From Mycobacterium adipatum (lineage in GTDB: Bacteria > Actinomycetota > Actinomycetes > Mycobacteriales > Mycobacteriaceae), in assembly GCF_001644575.1 (NCBI RefSeq), contig NZ_CP015596.1, forward strand, positions 2,728,001-2,792,000: 64,000 nt of DNA, given 5' to 3'. How positions within the stretch are numbered: position 1 is the first letter of the stretch; every line of letters starts with the position of its first letter. The notes beneath the pieces are model-generated. The model saw only the letters and a list, made by a program, of their open reading frames with translations. It was not told where the DNA came from and did not search any database. Below, in pieces: positions 28,024-37,613 of the stretch. A program made the position numbers and the translations under genes.

Positions 28024-29106
28024 TTACAGCACCCGGGGACGCTTGTGCAGCACCACCTGGGCCATCGGGATCTGCATCTGCTCCGGCGCGGCCGCCAGCC
28101 GGGCCGCGACCCCGGCCTCGAGCGCGTCGCAGAACTGCGCACGCCGGCCAGGTGCGTCGTCGAGGGTGCTCGCCAACGTCTGGAACACCGCGGCGCGCAG
28201 GAACGCGCTCCACTGTGCGCCGAAGGCCGGCGCGTCGCCGTCCTTCTGATACTGCCGCCAGAACCTGTCCTCGGCATCGAACACCTCCAGGTGTTCGATG
28301 GTCAGCTGCTCCAGACGCCCGGACGGGGCGAACGGCGTGGTGAAGTCGGCCGCCCGGCGCCCACTGATCGGGATGCACATCCCGATCAGCTCGTCGGCGG
28401 TGATGACCGACCGCGCCACCAACTCGGCGAGTTCGGCGACCAGCGCCGCGAACAGCGGCCGGTAGCCGAACTCGCCGTTCTCACCGATGGCCATCGTCAT
28501 CACGACCGCCCGGCCGCCCGGACACAGTTCGCGCCCACGGTAGGCGACGAACTCGTGCCAATCGCGGGCGGCGAGGCGCTCGTGGGCCGACCGGGTCGCC
28601 TCGTCGGCGCTGTAGGCGGCGTGGATGTGATCGGTGACCGGCGCGGGCACCCGGCTCAGCCACAGCACCGACCAGGCCGACCAGCCCAGGCTGACGGTGT
28701 TTGACGGCAGGATCTGGCCGTAAAAGGAGCGCCCGACCGCCGAGGAGAAGGCGGCCGGGTCATGGCGCAGGTAGCTGTCCGGATCATCGTCCAGGGTGCG
28801 AAATAGCGCGCTGAAATCGTTGTCCGGCACATCGGTGTGGGTCACCAACACGGAATGCTCGGGACGGGTGCGTCGCCGCAGGACGGAGATCGCCGCGTTG
28901 ATCGGCAGCAGCGAGTTGTGCCCGTTGGCGGCGCCGTAGTCGGCGATCACGATCGGCAACGGTGCCGGGGGGATCGGCACCGCCGCGGCGGCCTGCTCGA
29001 ACAGCGCGATGGCCTCTTTCAGCCCGGCGGCCTGCAGCCGCGAACTCGCGCTGTAGTCACCGCTGCCCACCGGCACCGGACGCACCACCACGCTTGATTC
29101 GGGCAT
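28024..29106 (-). CDS. SAM-dependent methyltransferase, SABATH (salicylate/jasmonate) type
   Basis: 360 aa from the ATG at 29106. The SAM-binding strand IVIADYGAANGHNSL, the second motif VLVTHTDVPDNDFSALF, the SFYGQILPSNTVSLGWSAWS region and CPGGRAVVMTMA are characteristic of the plant-like SABATH fold found in actinobacteria. These enzymes methylate carboxylates or ring nitrogens of small molecules. The substrate is unknown. It converges with the Hsp70-like gene across 29 bp. Confidence 0.82.
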   Translation of the reverse strand: MPESSVVVRPVPVGSGDYSASSRLQAAGLKEAIALFEQAAAAVPIPPAPLPIVIADYGAANGHNSLLPINAAISVLRRRTRPEHSVLVTHTDVPDNDFSALFRTLDDDPDSYLRHDPAAFSSAVGRSFYGQILPSNTVSLGWSAWSVLWLSRVPAPVTDHIHAAYSADEATRSAHERLAARDWHEFVAYRGRELCPGGRAVVMTMAIGENGEFGYRPLFAALVAELAELVARSVITADELIGMCIPISGRRAADFTTPFAPSGRLEQLTIEHLEVFDAEDRFWRQYQKDGDAPAFGAQWSAFLRAAVFQTLASTLDDAPGRRAQFCDALEAGVAARLAAAPEQMQIPMAQVVLHKRPRVL

Positions 29107-29172
29107 GCCGTGAGGGTAGTCCCGTCTCGCCGTGCACGCCGTCGAAGCAACCGTCGTGCCAGACTTCCAGCC

Positions 29173-29925
29173 ATGAGGTCGGCAACCGTCCCGCGTCTGC
29201 TCACCATCCTCGCGGTGGTGACCATGGTGGTCGCCGGGATCGGCTTCATCGTGACCCTGATTCTCAACGCGTTCGTCTTCGACAAATACAACGCCTACGG
29301 GGAGGTGCCGATCCCCGGTTCGGCGCAGCTGCAGTTGCCCGCCGGCGAGGTCGTCATCAGCTTTCACACCCAGATCATCGGCAGCGCCGGGGGCGGTGGC
29401 CTGCCGCTACCGGACCTGCAGATGGGTATCGACCCACCCGCCGGTGTGGCTGAACCGACGGTCAACGAGAGCATCGGCGGCACCACCACGGTGAACAACG
29501 ATGCCCGCGTCCGGGTGTGGGTTGCCCAGTTCGCCGAGCCGGGCCGCTACACGATTCGCACCGACGGCAACGTCGGGGCGTACCTGAGCCCGCGGCTGGC
29601 CTTCGGCCACGGCAGCGCGTGGGGAGCGCTGCCGTGGTGGTGCGCCGCGGTGTTCGGACTGGCCGTCGTCGGCCTCGTCATCGCGCGGCTCTGGGCGGCC
29701 AAGGTGCGCCGTAGGCCCCGGCCGGTCGCGCCCGGCATGCCGGCGCCCACCTTCACCATCGGCGATGCGCCGCCGGTCACTCATCAGCCGCCACCGTCCT
29801 ACATCCCCACCGAGGACGGTATCCGGATCGAGCAGCTGAAAACGCTCGCGGCTCTGCGTGATTGTGGTGCGCTGACCGATGCCGAGTTCGAAGCCGAGAA
29901 GCGCAGGCTGTTGGGCGGCGGGTGA
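29173..29925 (+). CDS. Two-TM membrane protein with C-terminal SHOCT domain
   Basis: 250 aa. One transmembrane helix lies near the N-terminus (TILAVVTMVVAGIGFIVTL). A ~125-residue beta-rich extracytoplasmic region follows, then a second helix (WWCAAVFGLAVVGLVIARLW), a Pro-rich linker and a SHOCT motif (IEQLKTLAALRDCGALTDAE). SHOCT is a short helical hairpin common at the C-terminus of membrane proteins, thought to mediate oligomerisation. No function is assigned. It is divergent from the SABATH gene. Confidence 0.8.
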   Translation: MRSATVPRLLTILAVVTMVVAGIGFIVTLILNAFVFDKYNAYGEVPIPGSAQLQLPAGEVVISFHTQIIGSAGGGGLPLPDLQMGIDPPAGVAEPTVNESIGGTTTVNNDARVRVWVAQFAEPGRYTIRTDGNVGAYLSPRLAFGHGSAWGALPWWCAAVFGLAVVGLVIARLWAAKVRRRPRPVAPGMPAPTFTIGDAPPVTHQPPPSYIPTEDGIRIEQLKTLAALRDCGALTDAEFEAEKRRLLGGG

Positions 29926-29934
29926 GACCCTGCG

Positions 29935-31068
29935 TCAGTTCGGGGCGGTTCCGACGAGGCGCATCAGCGGGTCGGCGGGGCCGATGTCGAGTGTGCATTC
30001 GGTGGGTCGCGGGTCCGGGACGTAGGCCCAGAACATCGCACCCGCCGAGCCCCGATTACGCATCTCGGTGAAGGCGGCGCGCAGTACCCGCTCGCGCTCG
30101 TCGATCGATCCGCAGGATCCGGCCGCCATGCCGATTTCGGTGATCAGCAGCGGCTTGTTCAACGCCTTGGCCTGCTGGGTCCGCCGGGCCAGCCCGTCGA
30201 ACACATTTCCGGGCAGGTAGTCGATGCCTTGGTAGAAGTGGTACTCCAGCACGTCGATCCCCGGTGAGGCGTTCACGAGCTCAAATGCGTCTCCCGCCGA
30301 ACCGCATTGCCCGCCACCGGCGTGGCCGCTGAAAATCACTGCGCCGGGGTCGAGTTCGTGTATGCGGGCGCCGGTGGCGTCGTAGAACGCGCGGAGCACC
30401 CCGGCCGCGTCCGGGTCGCAATACCGTTGTGTCCAGTCGCATTGCCGGTCCCGGCACTGCGAGGGTTCGGGTTCGCCGACGGCCGTCCAGCCGGCAAGCG
30501 CAGGTGAGTCCGCCCAGCGCCGCACCACGGTCTCCATCCACGCCTGGAACGTCATCAGCAGGCCTGGTGTGATCTCCGACCGCCAGCCCTCGGTGTACCA
30601 CCGGTGGTCCTTGAAGGTGCCGCTCTCGCAGCTGCCTTCGTTGCTGGAGAGCACCGCGATGAGCAGCTGGCCGTGCCGCTCGGCGGCGCGGACCACCGCG
30701 TCGAGGGCGCTGAAGTCGAGCTGGCCGGTGTGCTTGTTCACCGCAAGACTGGAGAATGCGTTGAACCGGGTCAGCGAATGCGGTTGCAGCTGACCGAAAT
30801 ACGTGTCGAGGTCCACCTGCGCACCGCAGCCGGCGTTCACCGACCAGTCGGTGCCCAGCTGATAGGCGTTGATGCCGATCGGCCACCACGGCTTGCCGTC
30901 GAGGGTCAACGATGTGCCAGAAACCCCGACGACCGGGATGTGGGCTGCGGGTGCGGTCGCCGAGTGCGTCGCTGCCCACTCGGGCTCAGCGGGCTGCGGG
31001 CCGGCGCAGCCGATCGCCATGGCCAGCATCAGGCACAGCGTAAGAGTCCGGAACGGCCGACGCGCCAT
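29935..31068 (-). CDS. Lipoprotein with GH5-like (beta-mannanase-type) glycoside hydrolase fold
   Basis: 377 aa. A signal peptide ends in a lipobox (MAIGC), so the protein should be lipid-anchored outside the cytoplasmic membrane. The barrel shows a catalytic-type Glu in VGEPEPS and another in LLITEIGMAAGS, the positions used by clan GH-A enzymes. Several cysteines (CDWTQRYCDP, GGGQCGSAG) suggest disulfides. Substrate unknown, possibly an envelope glycan. It is convergent with the SHOCT gene, separated by 9 bp. Confidence 0.72.
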   Translation of the reverse strand: MARRPFRTLTLCLMLAMAIGCAGPQPAEPEWAATHSATAPAAHIPVVGVSGTSLTLDGKPWWPIGINAYQLGTDWSVNAGCGAQVDLDTYFGQLQPHSLTRFNAFSSLAVNKHTGQLDFSALDAVVRAAERHGQLLIAVLSSNEGSCESGTFKDHRWYTEGWRSEITPGLLMTFQAWMETVVRRWADSPALAGWTAVGEPEPSQCRDRQCDWTQRYCDPDAAGVLRAFYDATGARIHELDPGAVIFSGHAGGGQCGSAGDAFELVNASPGIDVLEYHFYQGIDYLPGNVFDGLARRTQQAKALNKPLLITEIGMAAGSCGSIDERERVLRAAFTEMRNRGSAGAMFWAYVPDPRPTECTLDIGPADPLMRLVGTAPN

Positions 31069-31138
31069 GCGCCGACTTTAGCGTCCACCGCTCGCGTTTC
31101 GCGCATCTGACCTGCGGCTTTGTCGGAGAAGCGAGCGT

Positions 31139-31163
31139 CGGCGACGTTTCAGCAACGTCGCCG
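31139..31163. terminator. Hairpin terminator after the mscR-MBL operon
   Basis: CGGCGACGTT and AACGTCGCCG form a perfect 10-bp stem with a TCAGC loop. It lies about 80 bp downstream of the MBL stop, in the direction of mscR transcription. Confidence 0.65.
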
Positions 31164-31242
31164 GCCGGGTGCCTTCGCCGAATTCCACGACATGGTCACG
31201 CGCGGTGCGAACACAGCAACCATTCGCCGAATTTCGCCGGAC

Positions 31243-31875
31243 TCAGTGCCCGCGCGCCACCCATTCGTCGTAGTGCACGATTTCGCCGCAGATGGTGGTG
31301 GTGTCGCCGTGGCCGGTGTAGACGACGGTCTCGCCGGGCAGCGTGCCCAGCTTGGTGGAGATGGAGTCCAAGATGGTGGGGAAGTCCGAATAGGACCGAC
31401 CGGTGGCACCCGGCCCGCCCTGGAACAGGGTGTCCCCGGAGATGACGGCGTTCAGTTCGGGAGCCGACCAGCACACCGATCCGGGGGAGTGCCCGGGAGT
31501 GTGCAGGGCGTGGAGTTCGATACCGCCGGCGGTCAGCACCAGACCCTCGGTGACGGTGCGGAATTCGGCATCGGGATGCACGGCGCGCCACAGCATCTCG
31601 TCGGCCGGGTGCAGGAACACCGGGGCGTCGAGGGTGCTGGCGAGTTCGGGGGCGACGGTGATGTGGTCGTTGTGGCCGTGGGTGCAGATCACCGCCACCA
31701 CATTGCGGCCGCCGACCGCCTCGACGATCGGTGCGGCGGTGTGGGCAGCGTCGAAGACGATGACATCCTTGTCGTCACCGACGAGCCAGATGTTGTTGTC
31801 GACATCCCAGCTGCCGCCGTCGAGTTCGAACGTTCCGCTGGTGACCACGCGCTCGATGTTGGACGGTCCGCTCAC
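31243..31875 (-). CDS. Metallo-beta-lactamase-fold hydrolase of the mycothiol/formaldehyde locus
   Basis: 210 aa. It has the complete glyoxalase-II-like metal set: [15 protein letters not shown], an Asp in SGDTLFQGG, and TGHGD. The GTG start overlaps the mscR stop (GTGA). The position directly behind the mycothiol-dependent formaldehyde dehydrogenase suggests that it hydrolyses the S-formylmycothiol thioester, or a related thioester, made by MscR. That role is inferred from context. It corresponds in position to M. tuberculosis Rv2260. Confidence 0.88.
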   Translation of the reverse strand: MSGPSNIERVVTSGTFELDGGSWDVDNNIWLVGDDKDVIVFDAAHTAAPIVEAVGGRNVVAVICTHGHNDHITVAPELASTLDAPVFLHPADEMLWRAVHPDAEFRTVTEGLVLTAGGIELHALHTPGHSPGSVCWSAPELNAVISGDTLFQGGPGATGRSYSDFPTILDSISTKLGTLPGETVVYTGHGDTTTICGEIVHYDEWVARGH

Positions 31876-32957
31876 AGCACGACCACCGAACGCAGGACCT
31901 CACCGGCGTGCATCTTGTGGAAGGCATCCTCGACGCCGTCGAGCGTGATGCGCTCGGAGACGAACTTCTCCAGCGGCAGGCGGCCCTGCAGGTAGAGGCT
32001 GATCAGGGTGGGGAAGTCGCGCTCGGGCAGGCAGTCGCCATACCAGGACGACTTCAGCGATCCGCCGCGGGAGAAGAAGTCGACCAGCGGCATTTCCAGT
32101 TTCATGTCCGGTGTCGGTACCCCGACGAGCACCACGGTCCCGGCCAGGTCGCGGGCATAGAAGGCCTGCTTCCAGGTTTCGGGGCGCCCGACGGCGTCGA
32201 TCACGACGTCGGCGCCGAAACCGTCGGTGAGGTCCTGGATGGTGGCCACCGCATCGAGGTCGCGGGCATTGACGGTGTGGGTGGCGCCGAATTCGCGCGC
32301 GGTGTGCAGTTTGCGGTCGTCCACGTCCACGGCGATGATGCGGCGCGCGCCGACCAGGGCAGCCCCGGCGATGGCGGCGTCCCCGACGCCGCCGCAGCCG
32401 ATCACCGCCACGGTGTCGTCGCGGTTGACCGCACCGGTGTTGACCGCGGCGCCCAGGCCGGCCATCACACCGCAGCCGAGCAGGCCTGCGACGGCCGGGT
32501 CGGCGGCGGAATCGACCTTGGTGCACTGTCCTTCGTGCACCAAGGTCTTGTCGGCGAAGGCCCCGATGCCCAGGGCGGGGGACAGTTCGGTGCCGTCGGT
32601 GAGCGTCATCTTCTGGGTGGCGTTGAAGGTGTCGAAGCACAGGTGCGGCCGGCCGCGCCGGCACGCCCGGCACTCACCGCAGACCGCGCGCCAGTTCAGG
32701 ATGACGAAGTCGCCGACCTCCACGTGGGTGACGCCCGCACCGATCGTCTCGACGATGCCGGCCGCCTCGTGGCCGAGCAGGAACGGGTACTCGTCGTTGA
32801 TGCCGCCCTCGCGGTAGGTCAGATCGGTATGACAGACACCGCACGCCTGGATCGCCACCACGACCTCACCGGGCCCCGGATCGGGGATGACGATGTCGAC
32901 CAATTCGACTGGCTGACCTTTGGACCGGGAAATGACACCTCGCACCGTCTGACTCAT
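31872..32957 (-). CDS. mscR: S-nitrosomycothiol reductase / mycothiol-dependent formaldehyde dehydrogenase
   Basis: 361 aa, a zinc medium-chain dehydrogenase. Catalytic zinc ligands are Cys42 (ACGVCHTD) and His63 (GHE), the structural zinc set is Cys93, 96, 99 and 107, and the NAD-binding strand is [17 protein letters not shown]. The sequence matches MscR/AdhE2 (Rv2259 type), which oxidises S-hydroxymethyl-mycothiol and reduces S-nitrosomycothiol. It is first in an operon with the MBL hydrolase. The upstream region shared with the divergent LuxR gene holds a TAGGTT -10-like box close to the ATG and a GGACA-GG-TGTCC inverted repeat (32992-33003). Confidence 0.93.
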   Translation of the reverse strand: MSQTVRGVISRSKGQPVELVDIVIPDPGPGEVVVAIQACGVCHTDLTYREGGINDEYPFLLGHEAAGIVETIGAGVTHVEVGDFVILNWRAVCGECRACRRGRPHLCFDTFNATQKMTLTDGTELSPALGIGAFADKTLVHEGQCTKVDSAADPAVAGLLGCGVMAGLGAAVNTGAVNRDDTVAVIGCGGVGDAAIAGAALVGARRIIAVDVDDRKLHTAREFGATHTVNARDLDAVATIQDLTDGFGADVVIDAVGRPETWKQAFYARDLAGTVVLVGVPTPDMKLEMPLVDFFSRGGSLKSSWYGDCLPERDFPTLISLYLQGRLPLEKFVSERITLDGVEDAFHKMHAGEVLRSVVVL

Positions 32958-33068
32958 GCCTATAACCTAATACCCGACCCCCGGGTTTGCCGGACAGGTG
33001 TCCAGTTTCGGGTGTCGGCCCAGCTGGGGGCTGTTGCCCCCGCGGTACCCGTAATACGGTGGACGCCG

Positions 33069-34691
33069 ATGACAGCGTTGCGCACGGTCGAGGATCTGCT
33101 GCACGAGGCGCGGGCCGCGCACGCGCGGCGGGACTGGCGTGCCGCCTACGAAGGCTATGCCCGCGCCGACGGTGTGGGCCCGATGGGACTGGACGACCTC
33201 GACGCGTACGCCACCGCGGCATGGCGATTGGGCGAGATCAGAGACTCCATCCGATTGTCCGAGCGGGTGTACGGCCAGTTGGTGCGCCGCGACCCGGCGG
33301 CGGCGTCGATGAAGGCCGTCGAGATCGGCCTGGAGTGGTTGACCCGCGGCGATGTGACCATCGCCAACGGGTGGATGAATCGCGCGCGCCGGCTGCTCGC
33401 CGACGCACCGCCGGGGCCCACCCATGGCTACCTCGCCTACCTGGATGCGCTGGCCGCCTCGGCCAACCAGGACACCGGCGAACTCAACCGCCTGGCAGCA
33501 CATATGAGCGTCATCTGCGAGCCCCTCGACGACCCGTCGCTGACCGCGCTGTGCCTGATCACCCGTGCGATATCCGCCATGCACGACGGGCGGGCCAGCG
33601 ACGGCAACGATCTTCTCGACGAGGCGATCCTGACGCTGCTGACCGGCGACGTCCGCGTCGAATGGGCCGGGGACATCTACTGTGTCGTGCTCAACCTGTG
33701 CCACAAACTGGCCGATCAGCCACGCATGCGGACGTGGACCGACGCCATGGCGCGGTGGTGCGATGTCGATGGCAGCGCCGCCTACTACCGCGTCTGCGAT
33801 GTGCATCGTCTGCAGCTGGCCGCCGCCGACGACGACTACCGGCAGCTGGAGAACCACTTGATCGTCGCCAGTGCGGCATTGGAGGGCGTCAACGCCTGGG
33901 TCGGCGCCGAGGGTTTCTATCAGCTGGGAGAGGTGCGCCGGCTGCGCGGAGACACCGAGGGAGCGCTGGTGGCGTTCACCAAGGCTCGCAGTCTCGGTAT
34001 CGACCCACAGCCGGGTGAGGCACTGCTGCAGTGCCGGCTGGGCGACACCGAGGCGGCCTGGGTCGGCCTGCGGGTCGCGATGGCCGGGGCGGGAACCTTC
34101 GAGCGCATGCGCATGCTGCGCCCGGCGGTCGAGATCGCCTTGGCGCGTGACGCGTTGGACGAAGCCGAGCAGCACTGCCGAGATCTGGAGGCCGGCGCCG
34201 CGACCTTCGCCACCCCGGGTTATCGCGCGTGGGCGGCGCACGCCCGGGGCGCGGTTCTGGTGCGCCGCGGTGAGCATGAGGGTGCGCTGCAATCCCTTGA
34301 GACGGCGCTGCGGGCCTACCGCACCCAGCGGTCCCGCTACGAGACCGCCGAGGTGTACGAGTGGATAGCCCTGGCGCACAGCGGTATCGGGGCGGATGCT
34401 GCGGCCGCTGCGGACCTGGCGACCGCCGACACCATCTACGAGCAACTCGCGGTGCAACCGGCCGGGACGTGCGGGCGCCAGAGTCCCGGTGGCCTCACCA
34501 GGCGCGAGATCGAGGTGTTGCGGGTCATCGCGGGCGGTGCCACCAACAGGCAGGTCGCCGCGCAGTTGCACCTGTCGGACAAGACCGTGGGCAGGCACCT
34601 TGCCAACATCTACGCAAAGCTCGGCGTGTCGACCCGCACCGCGGCCGCGCATTGGGCCCATCAACAGGGTGTGCTCGCCGGCGACGGGTGA
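33069..34691 (+). CDS. LuxR-type regulator with TPR-like sensor region
   Basis: 540 aa. Residues 1-460 are helical TPR-like repeats (for example GDTEGALVAFTKARSLG, EHEGALQSLETALRAY). The C-terminus carries a LuxR helix-turn-helix: GLTRREIEVLRVIAGGATNR then LHLSDKTVGRHLANIYAKLG. No ATP-binding domain is present, so this is not a MalT/LAL protein of full length. It probably senses a ligand or partner through the repeats. It is divergent from mscR and followed after 88 bp by a methyltransferase gene on the same strand, the likeliest target. Confidence 0.88.
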   Translation: MTALRTVEDLLHEARAAHARRDWRAAYEGYARADGVGPMGLDDLDAYATAAWRLGEIRDSIRLSERVYGQLVRRDPAAASMKAVEIGLEWLTRGDVTIANGWMNRARRLLADAPPGPTHGYLAYLDALAASANQDTGELNRLAAHMSVICEPLDDPSLTALCLITRAISAMHDGRASDGNDLLDEAILTLLTGDVRVEWAGDIYCVVLNLCHKLADQPRMRTWTDAMARWCDVDGSAAYYRVCDVHRLQLAAADDDYRQLENHLIVASAALEGVNAWVGAEGFYQLGEVRRLRGDTEGALVAFTKARSLGIDPQPGEALLQCRLGDTEAAWVGLRVAMAGAGTFERMRMLRPAVEIALARDALDEAEQHCRDLEAGAATFATPGYRAWAAHARGAVLVRRGEHEGALQSLETALRAYRTQRSRYETAEVYEWIALAHSGIGADAAAAADLATADTIYEQLAVQPAGTCGRQSPGGLTRREIEVLRVIAGGATNRQVAAQLHLSDKTVGRHLANIYAKLGVSTRTAAAHWAHQQGVLAGDG

Positions 34692-34779
34692 CCTACAGCA
34701 TTTGCACCACAGGCCGGCGGCGGGCGAACACATGATCTGCCCGATGACCGCGGCAGGTGGGTCGGCCTAGCGTGCTGAC

Positions 34780-35850
34780 ATGACCGAAACCACCGAAGAA
34801 TTCGCCGGGCGCCTGATCGGCGCCATCGACGCGGCGAGTATCGCCCTGCTGCTGTCCATCGGGCACCAGACCAAGTTGTTCGACACCTTGGCCGCCCTGC
34901 CGCCGGCCACCAGCGCACAGATCGCCGATGCCGCCGGACTCAACGAACGCTATGTCCGGGAATGGCTCGACGGCGTGGTGTGTGGGGGCATCGTCGACTA
35001 CGACGCGACGGCACAGACCTACGCCCTGCCCGGGCACCGTGCGGCCGCCCTCACCCGGGCCGCGGGCCCGGACAACCTCGCCCGCGTCGCCCAGTTCATC
35101 CCGCTGCTCGGTGAGGTCGAGCAGAAGGTGATCGACTGCTTCGTGAACGGGGGTGGGCTGTCCTATGCGGAGTACCCGCGCTTCCACACGCTGATGGCGG
35201 AGGACAGCGGCGAGGTCTTCGACGCGGCGCTGGTGGACGTGATCCTGCCGATGGTCGACGGTCTGCCCGAGCGGCTGGGCAGCGGCGCCGACGTGGCCGA
35301 CTTCGGCTGCGGCAGCGGCCACGCCGTCAACGTCATGGCCGGCGCCTTCCCGGCCAGCCGATTCACCGGCGTCGACTTCTCCGAGGAGGGGGTGGCCGCC
35401 GGCGCCGGCGAGGCCGGACGGCTTCAGCTGGACAATGCCACTTTCGTGGTGGCCGACGTCGCCCGCTACGGTGCCGCGGAGGCCTTCGATGTCGTCACCG
35501 CGTTCGACGCGATCCACGACCAGGCGCACCCGAAAGCCGTGCTGGCCAACATCCACCGCGTGCTCCGCCCGGGCGGCACGTTCCTGATGGTCGACATCAA
35601 GTCGTCCAGCCGGGTCGAGGACAATATCGGAAAGCCGTTCGCGCCCTACCTCTACACCGTCTCGACCATGCATTGCATGAGTGTGTCGCTGGGTCTCGAC
35701 GGTGACGGTCTTGGCACCTGCTGGGGGCGGGAGAGGGCCACCGCGATGCTCGCCGACGCCGGGTTCGGTGATGTTGAGGTGCGCGAGATCGACTCCGATC
35801 CGATCAACTTCTACTACGTGGCACACAAGAGCGGGGAGCCCGCTCAGTAG
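34780..35850 (+). CDS. SAM-dependent methyltransferase with N-terminal winged helix (Rv2258c-like)
   Basis: 356 aa. The N-terminal ~90 residues form a winged-helix-like dimerisation region ([20 protein letters not shown]), followed by a class I methyltransferase core with SAM motif [15 protein letters not shown] and [16 protein letters not shown]. The layout matches Rv2258c-type enzymes. Substrate unknown, probably an O-methylation of a hydrophobic small molecule. It may be co-transcribed with the LuxR regulator upstream and the serine hydrolase downstream (10-nt gap). Confidence 0.85.
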   Translation: MTETTEEFAGRLIGAIDAASIALLLSIGHQTKLFDTLAALPPATSAQIADAAGLNERYVREWLDGVVCGGIVDYDATAQTYALPGHRAAALTRAAGPDNLARVAQFIPLLGEVEQKVIDCFVNGGGLSYAEYPRFHTLMAEDSGEVFDAALVDVILPMVDGLPERLGSGADVADFGCGSGHAVNVMAGAFPASRFTGVDFSEEGVAAGAGEAGRLQLDNATFVVADVARYGAAEAFDVVTAFDAIHDQAHPKAVLANIHRVLRPGGTFLMVDIKSSSRVEDNIGKPFAPYLYTVSTMHCMSVSLGLDGDGLGTCWGRERATAMLADAGFGDVEVREIDSDPINFYYVAHKSGEPAQ

Positions 35851-35860
35851 CATCCAGCGG

Positions 35861-36697
35861 GTGGGTGCTCTGGAACTTCTCGACAGTTGGCCGGTTCCGA
35901 CGGCGGCCGCGGCGGTGGTCGGGCCGTCCCGCGGGGGTGTTTGCGTGCTCGCCACCCACGGCGACACCGCGGCCCGGTTCCGGCTGGCCTCGGTGACCAA
36001 GCCGCTGGTCGCCCGCGCCGCGCACGTCGCGGTGGAGGAGGGCGCCTTCGAGCTGGACACCCCGGCCGGCCCGCCCGGTTCCACGGTGCGCCACCTGCTG
36101 GCGCACGCCTCCGGGGTGAGCATGCAGGGGCCGGATCACCTGGCCGCGCCCGGGACCCGACGGATCTACTCCAACTACGGCTTCACCCTGCTCGCCGAGG
36201 CGCTGCAGGGGACCACCGAGATCGAGTTCGGCAGCTACCTGCACGAGGCGGTCTTCGAACCCCTGGGGATGGCCTCGACGGCACTGACCGGCGGGGCCGC
36301 GGCGGCCGGGTACGGCGGCGAGTCGTGCGTCGATGACCTGGCCCGCTTCGCCGCGGATCTGCTGCGCCCGGTGCTGGTGACGTCCGATCTGCATGCCGAG
36401 GCGACCACGGTGCAGTTCCCGGGCCTGGACGGCGTGTTGCCCGGATTCGGGTCGCAACGTCCCAACGACTGGGGGCTGGGGTTCGAGCTGCGTGCACACA
36501 AGTCGCCGCACTGGACCGGATCGGCGAACTCGCCGGCGACATTCGGGCATTTCGGCCAGTCAGGGACGTTTCTGTGGGTGGATCCGGTCGCCGACCTGGC
36601 CCTGGTGGTGCTCACCGACCGCGATTTCGGGGACTGGACGCACGCGGTGTGGCCGACCATCTCTGATGGAGTCCTGAGAGAATTCGGCGCACACTAG
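35861..36697 (+). CDS. Serine hydrolase, beta-lactamase/PBP4* family (Rv2257c-like)
   Basis: 278 aa from a GTG 10 nt after the methyltransferase stop. The class C beta-lactamase pattern is present: SVTK with the nucleophile, YSNYGF (YxN) and GHFGQSG in place of KTG. No signal peptide is seen, so it is likely a cytoplasmic esterase or peptidase rather than a drug-resistance enzyme. The gene order methyltransferase-hydrolase-DUF3145 parallels M. tuberculosis Rv2258c-Rv2256c. Confidence 0.82.
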   Translation: MGALELLDSWPVPTAAAAVVGPSRGGVCVLATHGDTAARFRLASVTKPLVARAAHVAVEEGAFELDTPAGPPGSTVRHLLAHASGVSMQGPDHLAAPGTRRIYSNYGFTLLAEALQGTTEIEFGSYLHEAVFEPLGMASTALTGGAAAAGYGGESCVDDLARFAADLLRPVLVTSDLHAEATTVQFPGLDGVLPGFGSQRPNDWGLGFELRAHKSPHWTGSANSPATFGHFGQSGTFLWVDPVADLALVVLTDRDFGDWTHAVWPTISDGVLREFGAH

Positions 36698-36807
36698 CGC
36701 AACACCCGTCTCACAGGGCACAATAGACACGCACGAAACAACTGCACATTTCGGTAACACCAGGTCGTTGGGGAAGACGTCCCTCGTGGAGCCGAAGGAG
36801 CAAAAGT

Positions 36808-37320
36808 ATGCGTGCGTCGAACCAGTTCGCCGAGGCGACAACTGGCGTGGTTTACGTTCACGCCTCGCCTGCGGCGGTATGCCCACACGTGGAGTGGGCA
36901 CTTTCGTCGACCCTGTCGGCGCGGGCGAACCTCAAGTGGACGCCCCAGCCCGCCATGCCCGGACAGCTGCGTGCCGTCACCAACTGGGTGGGCCCGGTGG
37001 GCACCGGCGCCCAGCTGGCCAACGCGCTGCGGTCCTGGTCGGTGCTGCGCTTCGAGGTGACCGAGGATCCCAGCGAGGGCGTCGACGGTCACCGCTGGTG
37101 CCACACGCCCCAGCTCGGTCTGTGGAGCGGCACCATGAGCGCCAACGGGGACGTGATGGTCGGTGAGCAGCGGCTGCGCACACTGATGGCTTCCGGAGCC
37201 GACGCGCTGGCCGCCGATCTGGACTCGGTGCTCGGCACCGCATGGGACGAATCGCTGGAGCCCTACCGCGGCGGTGGCGACACCGGCGAGGTCAGCTGGC
37301 TCAACCGCGGCGTCGGTTAA
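36808..37320 (+). CDS. DUF3145 protein (Rv2256c-like)
   Basis: 170 aa from an ATG with a strong GAAGGAG site. It matches the conserved actinobacterial DUF3145 family (GVVYVHASPAAVCPHVEWAL near the start, WSVLRFEVTEDPS in the middle). No catalytic motif is evident and the function is unknown. Conservation of its place near the FAS-II region across mycobacteria suggests a housekeeping role. The stop codon overlaps that of the convergent DUF1905 gene. Confidence 0.85.
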   Translation: MRASNQFAEATTGVVYVHASPAAVCPHVEWALSSTLSARANLKWTPQPAMPGQLRAVTNWVGPVGTGAQLANALRSWSVLRFEVTEDPSEGVDGHRWCHTPQLGLWSGTMSANGDVMVGEQRLRTLMASGADALAADLDSVLGTAWDESLEPYRGGGDTGEVSWLNRGVG

Positions 37321-37604
37321 TCGCCGACGCTCAGCCGCACCCGCACGACATCACCGTCGTCGATGCCTTCGGGCCGGCGTAGCGCCACCTTCAGCGGCAC
37401 GAGGTAGACATCGTCTTTGGGGATCAGCGATGTCGTCACCTCGGTGGCGCCGACGCGCACCCGGGCCGGGATGACACCCCATCCGTACGTCAGCTCACCG
37501 AGATGGGCGTGCAGGAAATCGTCGACCTCGGGCGGTGTGGGAACGAAGAAGTACGGGGCCGGGCCGCGCCATTGGAACACCTCAGCGTCGAACTCCCAGT
37601 CCAC
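37317..37604 (-). CDS. DUF1905-domain protein
   Basis: 95 aa from a GTG. It is a single DUF1905 beta-barrel domain: VFQWRGPAPYFFVPTP at the start and SLIPKDDVYLVPLKVALR in the middle. The family is small, cytoplasmic and of unknown function. It follows dagK by 9 nt on the same strand and is probably the last gene of the oxidase-dagK unit. Confidence 0.85.
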   Translation of the reverse strand: MDWEFDAEVFQWRGPAPYFFVPTPPEVDDFLHAHLGELTYGWGVIPARVRVGATEVTTSLIPKDDVYLVPLKVALRRPEGIDDGDVVRVRLSVGD

Positions 37605-37613
37605 CGCCTCAGA

